DNA of 64,000 bases from Euwallacea fornicatus (taxonomy: Eukaryota; Arthropoda; Insecta; Coleoptera; Curculionidae): NCBI RefSeq assembly GCF_040115645.1, contig NW_027096015.1, positions 806,001-870,000 of the forward strand, given 5' to 3'. Below are positions 22,700-36,389 of this stretch, one piece after another. The stretch's first letter is position 1. Each line of letters begins with the position of its first letter. The position numbers were made by a program, and so were the translations under genes. Below the pieces are notes generated by a model, which worked only from the letters and a program-made list of their open reading frames with translations, was not told the origin of the DNA and made no database searches.

Positions 22700-23579
22700 A
22701 GTTTCCACGAAAAATAGTACTTTATGAGCTCAAACATAAAATTTTTGTGACTTTTCACATGTTGAAGCTCGATAACTTCGGTCAATGAGGACCAAATTTC
22801 TTAATCAAATACTCAAATGAACCATCTCGACGAGATTTTTAACATGACGTTACACATCATGATTGTATCTTCTTGAGTTTCAAAGAAAAATAGTACTTAA
22901 TGAGCTCAAACATACAAGTTTTGTGACTTTTCACATTTTGAAGCTCGATAACTTCGGTCAATGAGGACCAAATTTCTTAATCAAAGACTCAAATGAACCA
23001 TCTCGACGAGATCTTTAACATGACGTAACACATCATGATTGTATCATCTTGAGTTTCCACGAAAAATAGTACTTTATGAGCTCAAACATACAAGTTTTGT
23101 GACTTTTCACATGTTGAAGCAAGATAACTTCGGTCAATGAGGACCAAATTTCTTAATCAAAGACTCAAATGAACCATCTCGACGAGATCTTTAACATGAC
23201 GTAACACATCATGATTGTGTCATCTTGAGTTTCAAAGAAAAATAGTACTTTATGAGCTCAAACATACAAGTTTTGTGACTTTTCACACTTTGAAGCTCGA
23301 TAACTTCGGTCAATGAGGACCAAATTTCTTAATCAAAGACTCAAATGAACCATCTCGACGAGATCTTTAACATAATGATACACATCATGATTGTATCATC
23401 TTGAGTTTCCACGAAAAATAGTACTTTATGAGCTCAAACATACAAGTTTTGTGACTTTTCACACTGTGAAGCTCTATAACTTCGGTCAATGAGGACCAAA
23501 TTTCTTAATCAAAGACTCAAATGAACCATCTCGACGAGATCTTTAACATAATGATACACATCATGATTGTATCATCTTG
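22700..23579. repeat. Region II 5-mer block, copy 3 (880 bp)
   Basis: Order is as in the first 5-mer: opener with GATTTTT, TAATG monomer, CAAG monomer followed by GTGTCATC (about 23218), CACTTTG monomer, CACTGTG/CTCT monomer. It differs from copy 1 by lacking GAAGACC and by CACTTTG in place of CACAATTTG. Clear homology with small differences suggests one ancestral 5-mer plus later exchange. Confidence 0.82.
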
Positions 23580-26395
23580 AGTTTCCACGAAAAATAGTAC
23601 TTTATGAGCTCAAACATAAAATTTTTGTGACTTTTCACATGTTGAAGCTCGATAACTTCGGTCAATGAGGACCAAATTTCTTAATCAAATACTCAAATGA
23701 ACCATCTCGACGAGATCTTTAACATGACGTTACACATCATGATTGTATCTTCTTGAGTTTCAAAGAAAAATAGTACTTAATGAGCTCAAACATACAAGTT
23801 TTGTGACTTTTCACATTTTGAAGCTCGATAACTTCGGTCAATGAGGACCAAATTTCTTAATCAAAGACTCAAATGAACCATCTCGACGAGATCTTTAACA
23901 TAATGATACACATCATGATTGTATCATCTTGGGTTTCCACGAAAAATAGTACTTAATCAGCTCAAACATACAAGTTTTGTGACTTTTCACATGTTGAAGC
24001 AAGATAACTTCGGTCAATGAAGACCAAATTTCTTAATCAAAGACTCAAATGAACCATCTCGACGAGATCTTTAACATGACGTAACACATCATGATTGTAT
24101 CATCTTGAGTTTCAAAGAAAAATAGTACTTTATGAGCTCAAACATACAATTTTTGTGACTTTTCACATGATGAAGCTCGATAACTTCGGTCAATGAGGAC
24201 CAAATTTCTTAATCAAAGACTCAAATGAACCATCTCGACGAGATCTTTAACATGACGTAACACATCATGATTGTATCATCTTGAGTTTCAAAGAAAAATA
24301 GTACTTTATGAGCTCAAACATAAAATTTTTGTGACTTTTCACATTTTGAAGCTCGATAACTTCGGTCAATGAGGACCAAATTTCTTAATCAAAGACTCAA
24401 ATGAACCATCTCGACGAGATCTTTAACATGACGTAACACATCATGATTGTATCATCTTGAGTTTCAAAGAAAAATAGTACTTTATGAGCTCAAACATACA
24501 ATTTTTGTGACTTTTCACATGTTGAAGCTCGATAACTTCGGTCAATGAGGACCAAATTTCTTAATCAAAGACTCAAATGAACCATCTCGACGAGATCTTT
24601 AACATGACGTAACACATCATGATTGTATCATCTTGAGTTTCCACGAAAAATAGTACTTTATGAGCTCAAACATACAAGTTTTGTGACTTTTCACATGTTG
24701 AAGCAAGATAACTTCGGTCAATGAGGACCAAATTTCTTAATCAAAGACTCAAATGAACCATCTCGAAGAGATTTTTAACATGACGTAACACATCATGATT
24801 GTATCATCTTGAGTTTCAAAGAAAAATAGTACTTTATGAGCTCAAACATACAAGTTTTGTGACTTTTCACACTTTGAAGCTCGATAACTTCGGTCAATGA
24901 GGACCAAATTTCTTAATCAAAGACTCAAATGAACCATCTCGACGAGATCTTTAACATGACGTAACACATCATGATTGTATCATCTTGAGTTTCAAAGAAA
25001 AATAGTACTTTATGAGCTCAAACATACAATTTTTGTGACTTTTCACATGTTGAAGCTCGATAACTTCGGTCAATGAGGACCAAATTTTTTAATCAAAGAC
25101 TCAAATGAACCATCTCGACGAGATTTTTAACATGACGTTACACATCATGATTGTATCTTCTTGAGATTCAAAGAAAAATAGTACTTAATGAGCTCAAACA
25201 TACAAGTTTTGTGACTTTTCACATTTTGAAGCTCGATAACTTCGGTCAATGAGGACCAAATTTCTTAATCAAAGACTCAAATGAACCATCTCGACGAGAT
25301 CTTTAACATGACGTAACACATCATGATTGTATCATCTTGAGTTTCCACGAAAAATAGTACTTTATGAGCTCAAACATACAAGTTTTGTGACTTTTCACAT
25401 GTTGAAGCAAGATAACTTCGGTCAATGAGGACCAAATTTCTTAATCAAAGACTCAAATGAACCATCTCGACGAGATCTTTAACATGACGTAACACATCAT
25501 GATTGTATCATCTTGAGTTTCAAAGAAAAATAGTACTTTATGAGCTCAAACATACAATTTTTGTGACTTTTCACATGTTGAAGCTCGATAACTTCGGTCA
25601 ATGAGGACCAAATTTCTTAATCAAAGACTCAAATGAACCATCTCGACGAGATTTTTAACATGACGTTACACATCATGATTGTATCTTCTTGAGATTCAAA
25701 GAAAAATAGTACTTAATGAGCTCAAACATACAAGTTTTGTGACTTTTCACATTTTGAAGCTCGATAACTTCGGTCAATGAGGACCAAATTTCTTAATCAA
25801 AGACTCAAATGAACCATCTCGACGAGATCTTTAACATGACGTAACACATCATGATTGTATCATCTTGAGTTTCCACGAAAAATAGTACTTTATGAGCTCA
25901 AACATACAAGTTTTGTGACTTTTCACATGTTGAAGCAAGATAACTTCGGTCAATGAGGACCAAATTTCTTAATCAAAGACTCAAATGAACCATCTCGACG
26001 AGATCTTTAACATGACGTAACACATCATGATTGTATCATCTTGAGTTTCAAAGAAAAATAGTACTTTATGAGCTCAAACATACAAGTTTTGTGACTTTTC
26101 ACACTTTGAAGCTCGATAACTTCGGTCAATGAGGACCAAATTTCTTAATCAAAGACTCAAATGAACCATCTCGACGAGATCTTTAACATAATGATACACA
26201 TCATGATTGTATCATCTTGAGTTTCCACGAAAAATAGTACTTTATGAGCTCAAACATACAAGTTTTGTGACTTTTCACACTTTGAAGCTCTATAACTTCG
26301 GTCAATGAGGACCAAATTTCTTAATCAAAGACTCAAATGAACCATCTCGACGAGATCTTTAACATAATGATACACATCATGATTGTATCATCTTG
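23580..26395. repeat. Region II 16-mer block with internal trimer duplication (2816 bp)
   Basis: The first eight monomers parallel the 12-mer at 18124: the last GGGTTT junction of the window (23931), CACATGATG, and CTCGAAGAG at 24761. Then a three-monomer module appears twice. It consists of a GATTTTT/GACGTTA monomer ending in the private GAGATTC, a TAATG monomer and a CAAG monomer. GAGATTC occurs near 25163 and 25691, 528 bp (three monomers) apart. One copy carries CAAATTTTTTAATC (about 25085). The block closes with CACTTTG and CTCT monomers. Confidence 0.82.
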
Positions 26396-29300
26396 AGTTT
26401 CCACGAAAAATAGTACTTTATGAGCTCAAACATAAAATTTTTGTGACTTTTCACATGTTGAAGCTCGATAACTTCGGTCAATGAGGACCAAATTTCTTAA
26501 TCAAATACTCAAATGAACCATCTCGACGAGATCTTTAACATGACGTTACACATCATGATTGTATCTTCTTGAGTTTCAAAGAAAAATAGTACTTAATGAG
26601 CTCAAACATACAAGTTTTGTGACTTTTCACATTTTGAAGCTCGATAACTTCGGTCAATGAGGACCAAATTTCTTAATCAAAGACTCAAATGAACCATCTC
26701 GACGAGATCTTTAACATGACGTAACACATCATGATTGTATCATCTTGAGTTTCAAAGAAAAATAGTACTTTATGAGCTCAAACATACAAGTTGTGTGACT
26801 TTTCACATGTTGAAGCTCTATAACTTCGGTCAATGAGGACCAAATTTCTTAATCAAATACTCAAATGAACCATCTCGACGAGATTTTTAACATGACGTTA
26901 CACATCATGATTGTATCTTCTTGAGTTTCAAAGAAAAAAGTACTTAATGAGCTCAAACATACAAGTTTTGTGACTTTTCACATTTTGAAGCTCGATAACT
27001 TCGGTCAATGAGGACCAAATTTCTTAATCAAAGACTCAAATGAACCATCTCGACGAGATCTTTAACATGACGTTACACATCATGATTGTATCATCTCGAG
27101 TTTCCACGAAAAATAGTACTTTATGAGCTCAAACATACAAGTTTTGTGACTTTTCACATGTTGAAGCTCGATAACTTCGGTCAATGAGGACCAAATTTCT
27201 TAATCAAAGACTCAAATGAACCATCTCGACGAGATCTTTAACATAATGATACATATCATGATTGTATCATCTTGAGTTTCACGAAAAATAGTACTTTATG
27301 AGCTCAAACATAAAATTTTTGTGACTTTTCACATGTTGAAGCTCGATAACTTCGGTCAATGAGGACCAAATTTCTTAATCAAATACTCAAATGAACCATC
27401 TCGACGAGATTTTTAACATGACGTTACACATCATGATTGTATCTTCTTGAGTTTCAAAGAAAAATAGTACTTAATGAGCTCAAACATACAAGTTTTGTGA
27501 CTTTTCACATTTTGAAGCTCGATAACTTCGGTCAATGAGGACCAAATTTCTTAATCAAAGACTCAAATGAACCATCTCGACGAGATCTTTAACATGACGT
27601 AACACATCATGATTGTATCATCTTGAGTTTCCACGAAAAATAGTACATAATCAGCTCAAACATACAAGTTTTGTGACTTTTCATATTTTGAAGCTCGATA
27701 ACTTCGGTCAATGAGGACCAAATTTCTTAATCAAAGACTCAAATGAACCATCTCGACGAGATCTTTAACATGACGTAACACATCATGATTGTATCATCTT
27801 GAGTTTCCACGAAAAATAGTACTTTATGAGCTCAAACATACAAGTTGTGTGACTTTTCACACTTTGAAGCTCGATAACTTCGGTCAATGAGGACCAAATT
27901 TCTTAATCAAAGACTCAAATGAACCATCTCGACGAGATCTTTAACATGACGTAACACATCATGATTGTATCATCTTGAGTTTCCACGAAAAATAGTACTT
28001 TATGAGCTCAAACATACAAGTTGTGTGACTTTTCACATGTTGAAGCTCTATAACTTCGGTCAATGAGGACCAAATTTCTTAATCAAATACTCAAATGAAC
28101 CATCTCGACGAGATTTTTAACATGACGTTACACATCATGATTGTATCTTCTTGAGTTTCAAAGAAAAAAGTACTTAATGAGCTCAAACATACAAGTTTTG
28201 TGACTTTTCACATTTTGAAGCTCGATAACTTCGGTCAATGAGGACCAAATTTCTTAATCAAAGACTCAAATGAACCATCTCGACGAGATCTTTAACATGA
28301 CGTAACACATCATGATTGTATCATCTTGAGTTTCCACGAAAAATAGTACTTTATGAGCTCAAACATACAAGTTTTGTGACTTTTCACACTTTGAAGCTCG
28401 ATAACTTCGGTCAATGAGGACCAAATTTCTTAATCAAAGACTCAAATGAACCATCTCGACGAGATCTTTAACATGACGTAACACATCATGATTGTATCAT
28501 CTTGAGTTTCAAAGAAAAATAGTACTTTATGAGCTCAAACATACAAGTTTTGTGACTTTTCACACTTTGAAGCTCGATAACTTCGGTCAATGAGGACCAA
28601 ATTTCTTAATCAAAGACTCAAATGAACCATCTCGACGAGATCTTTAACATAATGATACACATCATGATTGTATCATCTTGAGTTTCCACGAAAAATAGTA
28701 CTTTATGAGCTCAAACATACAAGTTTTGTGACTTTTCACATTTTGAAGCTCGATAACTTCGGTCAATGAGGACCAAATTTCTTAATCAAAGACTCAAATG
28801 AACCATCTCGACGAGATCTTTAACATGACGTAACACATCATGATTGTATCATCTTGAGTTTCCACGAAAAATAGTACTTTATGAGCTCAAACATACAAGT
28901 TTTGTGACTTTTCACACTTTGAAGCTCTATAACTTCGGTCAATGAGGACCAAATTTCTTAATCAAAGACTCAAATGAACCATCTCGACGAGATTTTTAAC
29001 ATGACGTTACACATCATGATTGTATCATCTTGAGTTTCCACGAAAAATAGTACTTTATGAGCTCAAACATACAAGTTTTGTGACTTTTCACACTTTGAAG
29101 CTCTATAACTTCGGTCAATGAGGACCAAATTTCTTAATCAAAGACTCAAATGAACCATCTCGACGAGATCTTTAACATGACGTAACACATCATGATTGTA
29201 TCATCTTGAGTTTCCATGAAAAATAGTACTTTATGAGCTCAAACATACAAGTTTTGTGACTTTTCACACTTTGAAGCTCTATAACTTCGGTCAATGAGGA

Positions 29301-29736
29301 CCAAATTTCTTAATCAAAGACTCAAATGAACCATCTCGACGAGATTTTTAACATGACGTTACACATCATGATTGTATCTTCTTGAGTTTCAAAGAAAAAT
29401 AGTACTTAATGAGCTCAAACATACAAGTTTTGTGACTTTTCACATTTTGAAGCTCGATAACTTCGGTCAATGAGGACCAAATTTCTTAATCAAAGACTCA
29501 AATGAACCATCTCGACGAGATCTTTAACATGACGTAACACATCATGATTGTATCATCTTGAGTTTCCACGAAAAATAGTACTTTATGAGCTCAAACATAC
29601 AAGTTTTGTGACTTTTCACACTTTGAAGCTCGATAACTTCGGTCAATGAGGACCAAATTTCTTAATCAAAGACTCAAATGAACCATCTCGACGAGATCTT
29701 TAACATGACGTAACACATCATGATTGTATCATCTTG
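26396..29736. repeat. Region III transition block, 19 monomers (3341 bp)
   Basis: This links the region II and IV types. It holds three 175-bp monomers: 26924-27098 and 28154-28328 (T166 deleted) and 27275-27449 (a C lost in GTTTCACG). ACAAGTTGTGTGAC marks monomers near 26790, 27841 and 28018. The pair 'GTGTG with CTCT, AATACTC, GATTTTT, GACGTTA' followed by the T166-deleted monomer occurs twice, 1230 bp apart (7 x 176 minus 2). Other private changes are ATCTCGAGTTTCC (about 27093), TACATAATC (27651) and CATATTTTG (27683). From about 28680 the order already matches the end of the 24-mer at 33609, including CCATGAAAA at 29214. Confidence 0.83.
27275..27449. repeat. 175-bp monomer with a lost C in the CCACG segment
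   Basis: GTTTCCACG reads GTTTCACG here (about 27278-27285). This is the only deletion of the eight not at T166 and it is not copied elsewhere. It is probably a young, private event or a sequencing or assembly error. Confidence 0.8.
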
Positions 29737-31360
29737 AGTTTCAAAGAAAAATAGTACTTTATGAGTTCAAACATACAATTTTTGTGATTTTTCACATGTT
29801 GAAGCTCGATAACTTCGGTCAATGAGGACCAAATTTCTTAATCAAAGACTCAAATGAACCATCTCGACGAGATTTTTAACATGACGTTACACATCATGAT
29901 TGTATCTTCTTGAGTTTCAAAGAAAAATAGTAATTAATGAGCTCAAACATACAAGTTTTGTGACTTTTCACATTTTGAAGCTCGATAACTTCGGTCAATG
30001 AGGACCAAATTTCTTAATCAAAGACTCAAATGAACCATCTCGACGAGATCTTTAACATGACGTAACACATCATGATTGTATCATCTTGAGTTTCCACGAA
30101 AAATAGTACTTTATGAGCTCAAACATACAAGTTTTGTGACTTTTCACATTTTGAAGCTCTATAACTTCGGTCAATGAGGACCAAATTTCTTAATCAAAGA
30201 CTCAAATGAACCATCTCGACGAGATCTTTAACATAATGATACACATCATGATTGTATCATCTTGAGTTTCTACGAAAAATAGTACTTTATGAGCTCAAAC
30301 ATAAAATTTTTGTGACTTTTCACATGTTGAAGCTCGATAACTTCGGTCAATGAGGACCAAATTTCTTAATCAAAGACTCAAATGAACCATCTCGACGAGA
30401 TCTTTAACATGACGTAACACATCATGATTGTATCATCTTGAGTTTCAAAGAAAAATAGTACTTTATGAGCTCAAACATAAAATTTTTGTGACTTTTCACA
30501 TGTTGAAGCTCGATAACTTCGGTCAATGAGGACCAAATTTCTTAATCAAATACTCAAATGAACCATCTCGACGAGATTTTTAACATGACGTTACACATCA
30601 TGATTGTATCTTCTTGAGTTTCAAAGAAAAATAGTACTTAATGAGCTCAAACATACAAGTTTTGTGACTTTTCACATTTTGAAGCTCGATAACTTCGGTC
30701 AATGAGGACCAAATTTCTTAATCAAAGACTCAAATGGACCATCTCGACGAGATCTTTAACATAATGATACATATCATGATTGTATCATCTTGAGTTTCCA
30801 CGAAAAATAGTACTTTATGAGCTCAAACATAAAATTTTTGTGACTTTTCACATGTTGAAGCTCGATAACTTCGGTCAATGAGGACCAAATTTCTTAATCA
30901 AAGACTCAAATGAACCATCTCGACGAGATCTTTAACATAATGATACACATCATGGTTGTATCATCTTGAGTTTCCACGAAAAATAGTACTTTATGAGCTC
31001 AAACATAAAATTTTTGTGACTTTTCACATGTTGAAGCTCGATAACTTCGGTCAATGAGGACCAAATTTCTTAATCAAAGACTCAAATGAACCATCTCGAC
31101 GAGATCTTTAACATAATGATACACATCATGATTGTATCATCTTGAGTTTCCACGAAAAATAGTACTTTATGAGCTCAAACATAAAATTTTTGTGACTTTT
31201 CACATGTTGAAGCTCGATAACTTCGGTCAATGAGGACCAAATTTCTTAATCAAAGACTCAAATGAACCATCTCGACGAGATCTTTAACATGACGTAACAC
31301 ATCATGATTGTATCATCTTGAGTTTCCACGAAAAATAGTACTTTATGAGCTCAAACATAC
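28680..31360. repeat. Long duplication, left copy (2.7 kb, partner at +8096)
   Basis: It shares the ordered monomer series and the private CCATGAAAA and CTACGAAA marks with 36776-39456. The two visible differences are TAGTAATTAATG here against TAGTACTTAATG, and CACATGTTG here against CACACGTTG. The right limit is ATACAATT versus ATAAAATT. The left limit is uncertain within about one monomer. Confidence 0.8.
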
Positions 31361-33608
31361 AATTTTTGTGACTTTTCACATGTTGAAGCTCGATAACTTC
31401 GGTCAATGAGGACCAAATTTCTTAATCAAAGACTCAAATGAACCATCTCGACGAGATCTTTTACATAATGATACACATCATGATTGTATGATCTTGAGTT
31501 TCCACGAAAAATAGTACTTAATCAGCTCAAACATACAAGTTTTGTGACTTTTCACATGTTGAAGCTCGATAACTTCGGTCAATGAGGACCAAATTTCTTA
31601 ATCAAAGACTCAAATGAACCATCTCGACGAGATCTTTAACATAATGATACACATCATGATTGTATCATCTTGAGTTTCCACGAAAAATAGTACTTTATGA
31701 GCTCAAACATAAAATTTTTGTGACTTTTCACATGTTGAAGCTCGATAACTTCGGTCAATGAGGACCAAATTTCTTAATCAAAGACTCAAATGAACCATCT
31801 CGACGAGATCTTTAACATGACGTAACACATCATGATTGTATCATCTTGAGTTTCAAAGAAAAATAGTACTTTATGAGTTCAAACATACAATTTTTGTGAC
31901 TTTTCACATGTTGAAGCTCGATAACTTCGGTCAATGAGGACCAAATTTCTTAATCAAAGACTCAAATGAACCATCTCGACGAGATCTTTAACATGACGTA
32001 ACACATCATGATTGTATCATCTTGAGTTTCCACGAAAAATAGTACTTTATGAGCTCAAACATACAAGTTTTGTGACTTTTCACATGTTGAAGCAAGATAA
32101 CTTCGGTCAATGAGGACCAAATTTCTTAATCAAAGACTCAAATGAACCATCTCGACGAGATCTTTAACATGACGTAACACATCATGATTGTATCATCTTG
32201 AGTTTCAAAGAAAAATAGTACTTTATGAGCTCAAACATACAATTTTTGTGACTTTTCACATGTTGAAGCTCGATAACTTCGGTCAATGAGGACCAAATTT
32301 CTTAATCAAAGACTCAAATGAACCATCTCGACGAGATCTTTAACATGACGTAACACATCATGATTGTATCATCTTGAGTTTCAAAGAAAAATAGTACTTA
32401 ATGAGCTCAAACATACAATTTTTGTGACTTTTCACATGTTGAAGCTCGATAACTTCGGTCAATGAGGACCAAATTTCTTAATCAAAGACTCAAATGAACC
32501 ATCTCGACGAGATCTTTAACATAATGATACACATCATGATTGTATCATCTTGAGTTTCCACGAAAAATAGTACTTTATGAGCTCAAACATAAAATTTTTG
32601 TGACTTTTCACATGTTGAAGCTCGATAACTTCGGTCAATGAGGACCAAATTTCTTAATCAAAGACTCAAATGAACCATCTCGACGAGATCTTTTACATAA
32701 TGATACACATCATGATTGTATGATCTTGAGTTTCCACGAAAAATAGTACTTAATCAGCTCAAACATACAAGTTTTGTGACTTTTCACATGTTGAAGCTCG
32801 ATAACTTCGGTCAATGAGGACCAAATTTCTTAATCAAAGACTCAAATGAACCATCTCGACGAGATCTTTAACATAATGATACACATCATGATTGTATCAT
32901 CTTGAGTTTCCACGAAAAATAGTACTTTATGAGCTCAAACATAAAATTTTTGTGACTTTTCACATGTTGAAGCTCGATAACTTCGGTCAATGAGGACCAA
33001 ATTTCTTAATCAAAGACTCAAATGAACCATCTCGACGAGATCTTTAACATGACGTAACACATCATGATTGTATCATCTTGAGTTTCCACGAAAAATAGTA
33101 CTTTATGAGCTCAAACATAAAATTTTTGTGACTTTTCACATGTTGAAGCTCGATAACTTCGGTCAATGAGGACCAAATTTCTTAATCAAAGACTCAAGTG
33201 AACCATCTCGACGAGATCTTTAATATAATGATACACATCATGATTGTATCATCTTGAGTTTCCACGAAAAATAGTACTTTATGAGCTCAAACATAAAATT
33301 TTTGTGACTTTTCACATGTTGAAGCTCGATAACTTCGGTCAATGAGGACCAAATTTCTTAATCAAAGACTCAAATGAACCATCTCGACGAGATCTTTAAC
33401 ATGACGTAACACATCATGATTGTATCATCTTGAGTTTCCACGAAAAATAGTACTTTATGAGCTCAAACATACAAGTTTTGTGACTTTTCACACTTTGAAG
33501 CTCGATAACTTCGGTCAATGAGGACCAAATTTCTTAATCAAAGACTCAAATGAACCATCTCGACGAGATCTTTAACATGACGTAACACATCATGATTGTA
33601 TCATCTTG
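29737..33608. repeat. Region IV HOR unit A1, 22-mer (3872 bp)
   Basis: It opens with the monomer carrying GAGTTC and GTGATTTTTC (anchor 29763), which starts every region IV unit. It then has TAGTAATTAATG (29931, which loses ScaI), a CTCT monomer, CTACGAAA (30271), an AATACTC monomer, GGACCATC with ACATATC, and CATGGTTG. Two copies follow of the pair 'TTTTAC with TATGATC' then 'TAATCAGCTC', at 31321 and 32553. A monomer with CAAGTGAAC and TAATATAATG and a CACTTTG monomer close it. The stretch from about 28680 to 31360 matches 36776-39456 at offset 8096. Confidence 0.88.
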
Positions 33609-36389
33609 AGTTTCAAAGAAAAATAGTACTTTATGAGTTCAAACATACAATTTTTGTGATTTTTCACATGTTGAAGCTCGATAACTTCGGTCAATGAGGA
33701 CCAAATTTCTTAATCAAAGACTCAAATGAACCATCTCGACGAGATTTTTAACATGACGTTACACATCATGATTGTATCTTCTTGAGTTTCAAAGAAAAAT
33801 AGTACTTAATGAGCTCAAACATACAAGTTTTGTGACTTTTCACATTTTGAAGCTCGATAACTTCGGTCAATGAGGACCAAATTTCTTAATCAAAGACTCA
33901 AATGAACCATCTCGACGAGATCTTTAACATGACGTAACACATCATGATTGTATCATCTTGAGTTTCCACGAAAAATAGTACTTTATGAGCTCAAACATAC
34001 AAGTTTTGTGACTTTTCACACTTTGAAGCTCTATAACTTCGGTCAATGAGGACCAAATTTCTTAATCAAAGACTCAAATGAACCATCTCGACGAGATCTT
34101 TAACATAATGATACACATCATGATTGTATCATCTTGAGTTTCCACGAAAAATAGTACTTTATGAGCTCAAACATAAAATTTTTGTGACTTTTCACATGTT
34201 GAAGCTCGATAACTTCGGTCAATGAGGACCAAATTTCTTAATCAAAGACTCAAATGAACCATCTCGACGAGATCTTTAACATGACGTAACACATCATGAT
34301 TGTATCATCTTGAGTTTCAAAGAAAAATAGTACTTTATGAGCTCAAACATAAAATTTTTGTGACTTTTCACATGTTGAAGCTCGATAACTTCGGTCAATG
34401 AGGACCAAATTTCTTAATCAAATACTCAAATGAACCATCTCGACGAGATTTTTAACATGACGTTACACATCATGATTGTATCTTGTTGAGTTTCAAAGAA
34501 AAATAGTACTTAATGAGCTCAAACATACAAGTTTTGTGACTTTTCACATTTTGAAGCTCGATAACTTCGGTCAATGAGGACCAAATTTCTTAATCAAAGA
34601 CTCAAATGGACCATCTCGACGAGATCTTTAACATAATGATACATATCATGATTGTATCATCTTGAGTTTCCACGAAAAATAGTACTTTATGAGCTCAAAC
34701 ATAAAATTTTTGTGACTTTTCACATGTTGAAGCTCGATAACTTCGGTCAATGAGGACCAAATTTCTTATTCAAAGACTCAAATGAACCATCTCGACGAGA
34801 TCTTTAACATAATGATACACATCATGGTTGTATCATCTTGAGTTTCCACGAAAAATAGTACTTTATGAGCTCAAACATAAAATTTTTGTGACTTTTCACA
34901 TGTTGAAGCTCGATAACTTCGGTCAATGAGGACCAAATTTCTTAATCAAAGACTCAAATGAACCATCTCGACGAGATCTTTAACATGACGTAACACATCA
35001 TGATTGTATCATCTTGAGTTTCCACGAAAAATAGTACTTTATGAGCTCAAACATACAATTTTTGTGACTTTTCACATGTTGAAGCTCGATAACTTCGGTC
35101 AATGAGGACCAAATTTCTTAATCAAAGACTCAAATGAACCATCTCGACGAGATCTTTTACATAATGATACACATCATGATTGTATGATCTTGAGTTTCCA
35201 CGAAAAATAGTACTTAATCAGCTCAAACATACAAGTTTTGTGACTTTTCACATGTTGAAGCTCGATAACTTCGGTCAATGAGGACCAAATTTCTTAATCA
35301 AAGACTCAAATGAACCATCTCGACGAGATCTTTAACATAATGATACACATCATGATTGTATCATCTTGAGTTTCCACGAAAAATAGTACTTTATGAGCTC
35401 AAACATAAAATTTTTGTGACTTTTCACATGTTGAAGCTCGATAACTTCGGTCAATGAGGACCAAATTTCTTAATCAAAGACTCAAATGAACCATCTCGAC
35501 GAGATCTTTAACATGACGTAACACATCATGATTGTATCATCTTGAGTTTCAAAGAAAAATAGTACTTTATGAGTTCAAACATACAATTTTTGTGACTTTT
35601 CACATGTTGAAGCTCGATAACTTCGGTCAATGAGGACCAAATTTCTTAATCAAAGACTCAAATGAACCATCTCGACGAGATCTTTAACATGACGTAACAC
35701 ATCATGATTGTATCATCTTGAGTTTCCACGAAAAATAGTACTTTATGAGCTCAAACATACAAGTTTTGTGACTTTTCACATGTTGAAGCAAGATAACTTC
35801 GGTCAATGAGGACCAAATTTCTTAATCAAAGACTCAAATGAACCATCTCGACGAGATCTTTAACATGACGTAACACATCATGATTGTATCATCTTGAGTT
35901 TCAAAGAAAAATAGTACTTTATGAGCTCAAACATACAATTTTTGTGACTTTTCACATGTTGAAGCTCGATAACTTCGGTCAATGAGGACCAAATTTCTTA
36001 ATCAAAGACTCAAATGAACCATCTCGACGAGATCTTTAACATGACGTAACACATCATGATTGTATCATCTTGAGTTTCAAAGAAAAATAGTACTTAATGA
36101 GCTCAAACATACAAGTTTTGTGACTTTTCACACTTTGAAGCTCGATAACTTCGGTCAATGAGGACCAAATTTCTTAATCAAAGACTCAAATGAACCATCT
36201 CGACGAGATCTTTAACATGACGTAACACATCATGATTGTATCATCTTGAGTTTCCACGAAAAATAGTACTTTATGAGCTCAAACATACAATTTTTGTGAC
36301 TTTTCACATGTTGAAGCTCGATAACTTCGGTCAATGAGGACCAAATTTCTTAATCAAAGACTCAAATGAACCATCTCGACGAGATCTTT
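32595..36389. repeat. Long duplication, left copy (3.8 kb, partner at +8448)
   Basis: Monomer types run in the same order as in 41043-44837, including the rare marks CAAGTGAAC/TAATATAATG, GTGATTTTTC, TTGTTGAG and TTCTTATTC. The left limit is set by ATAAAATT versus ATACAATT in the flanking monomer and the right limit by TTTAAC versus TTTTAC. I saw no difference within the block by type comparison, though I did not align every base. Confidence 0.82.
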
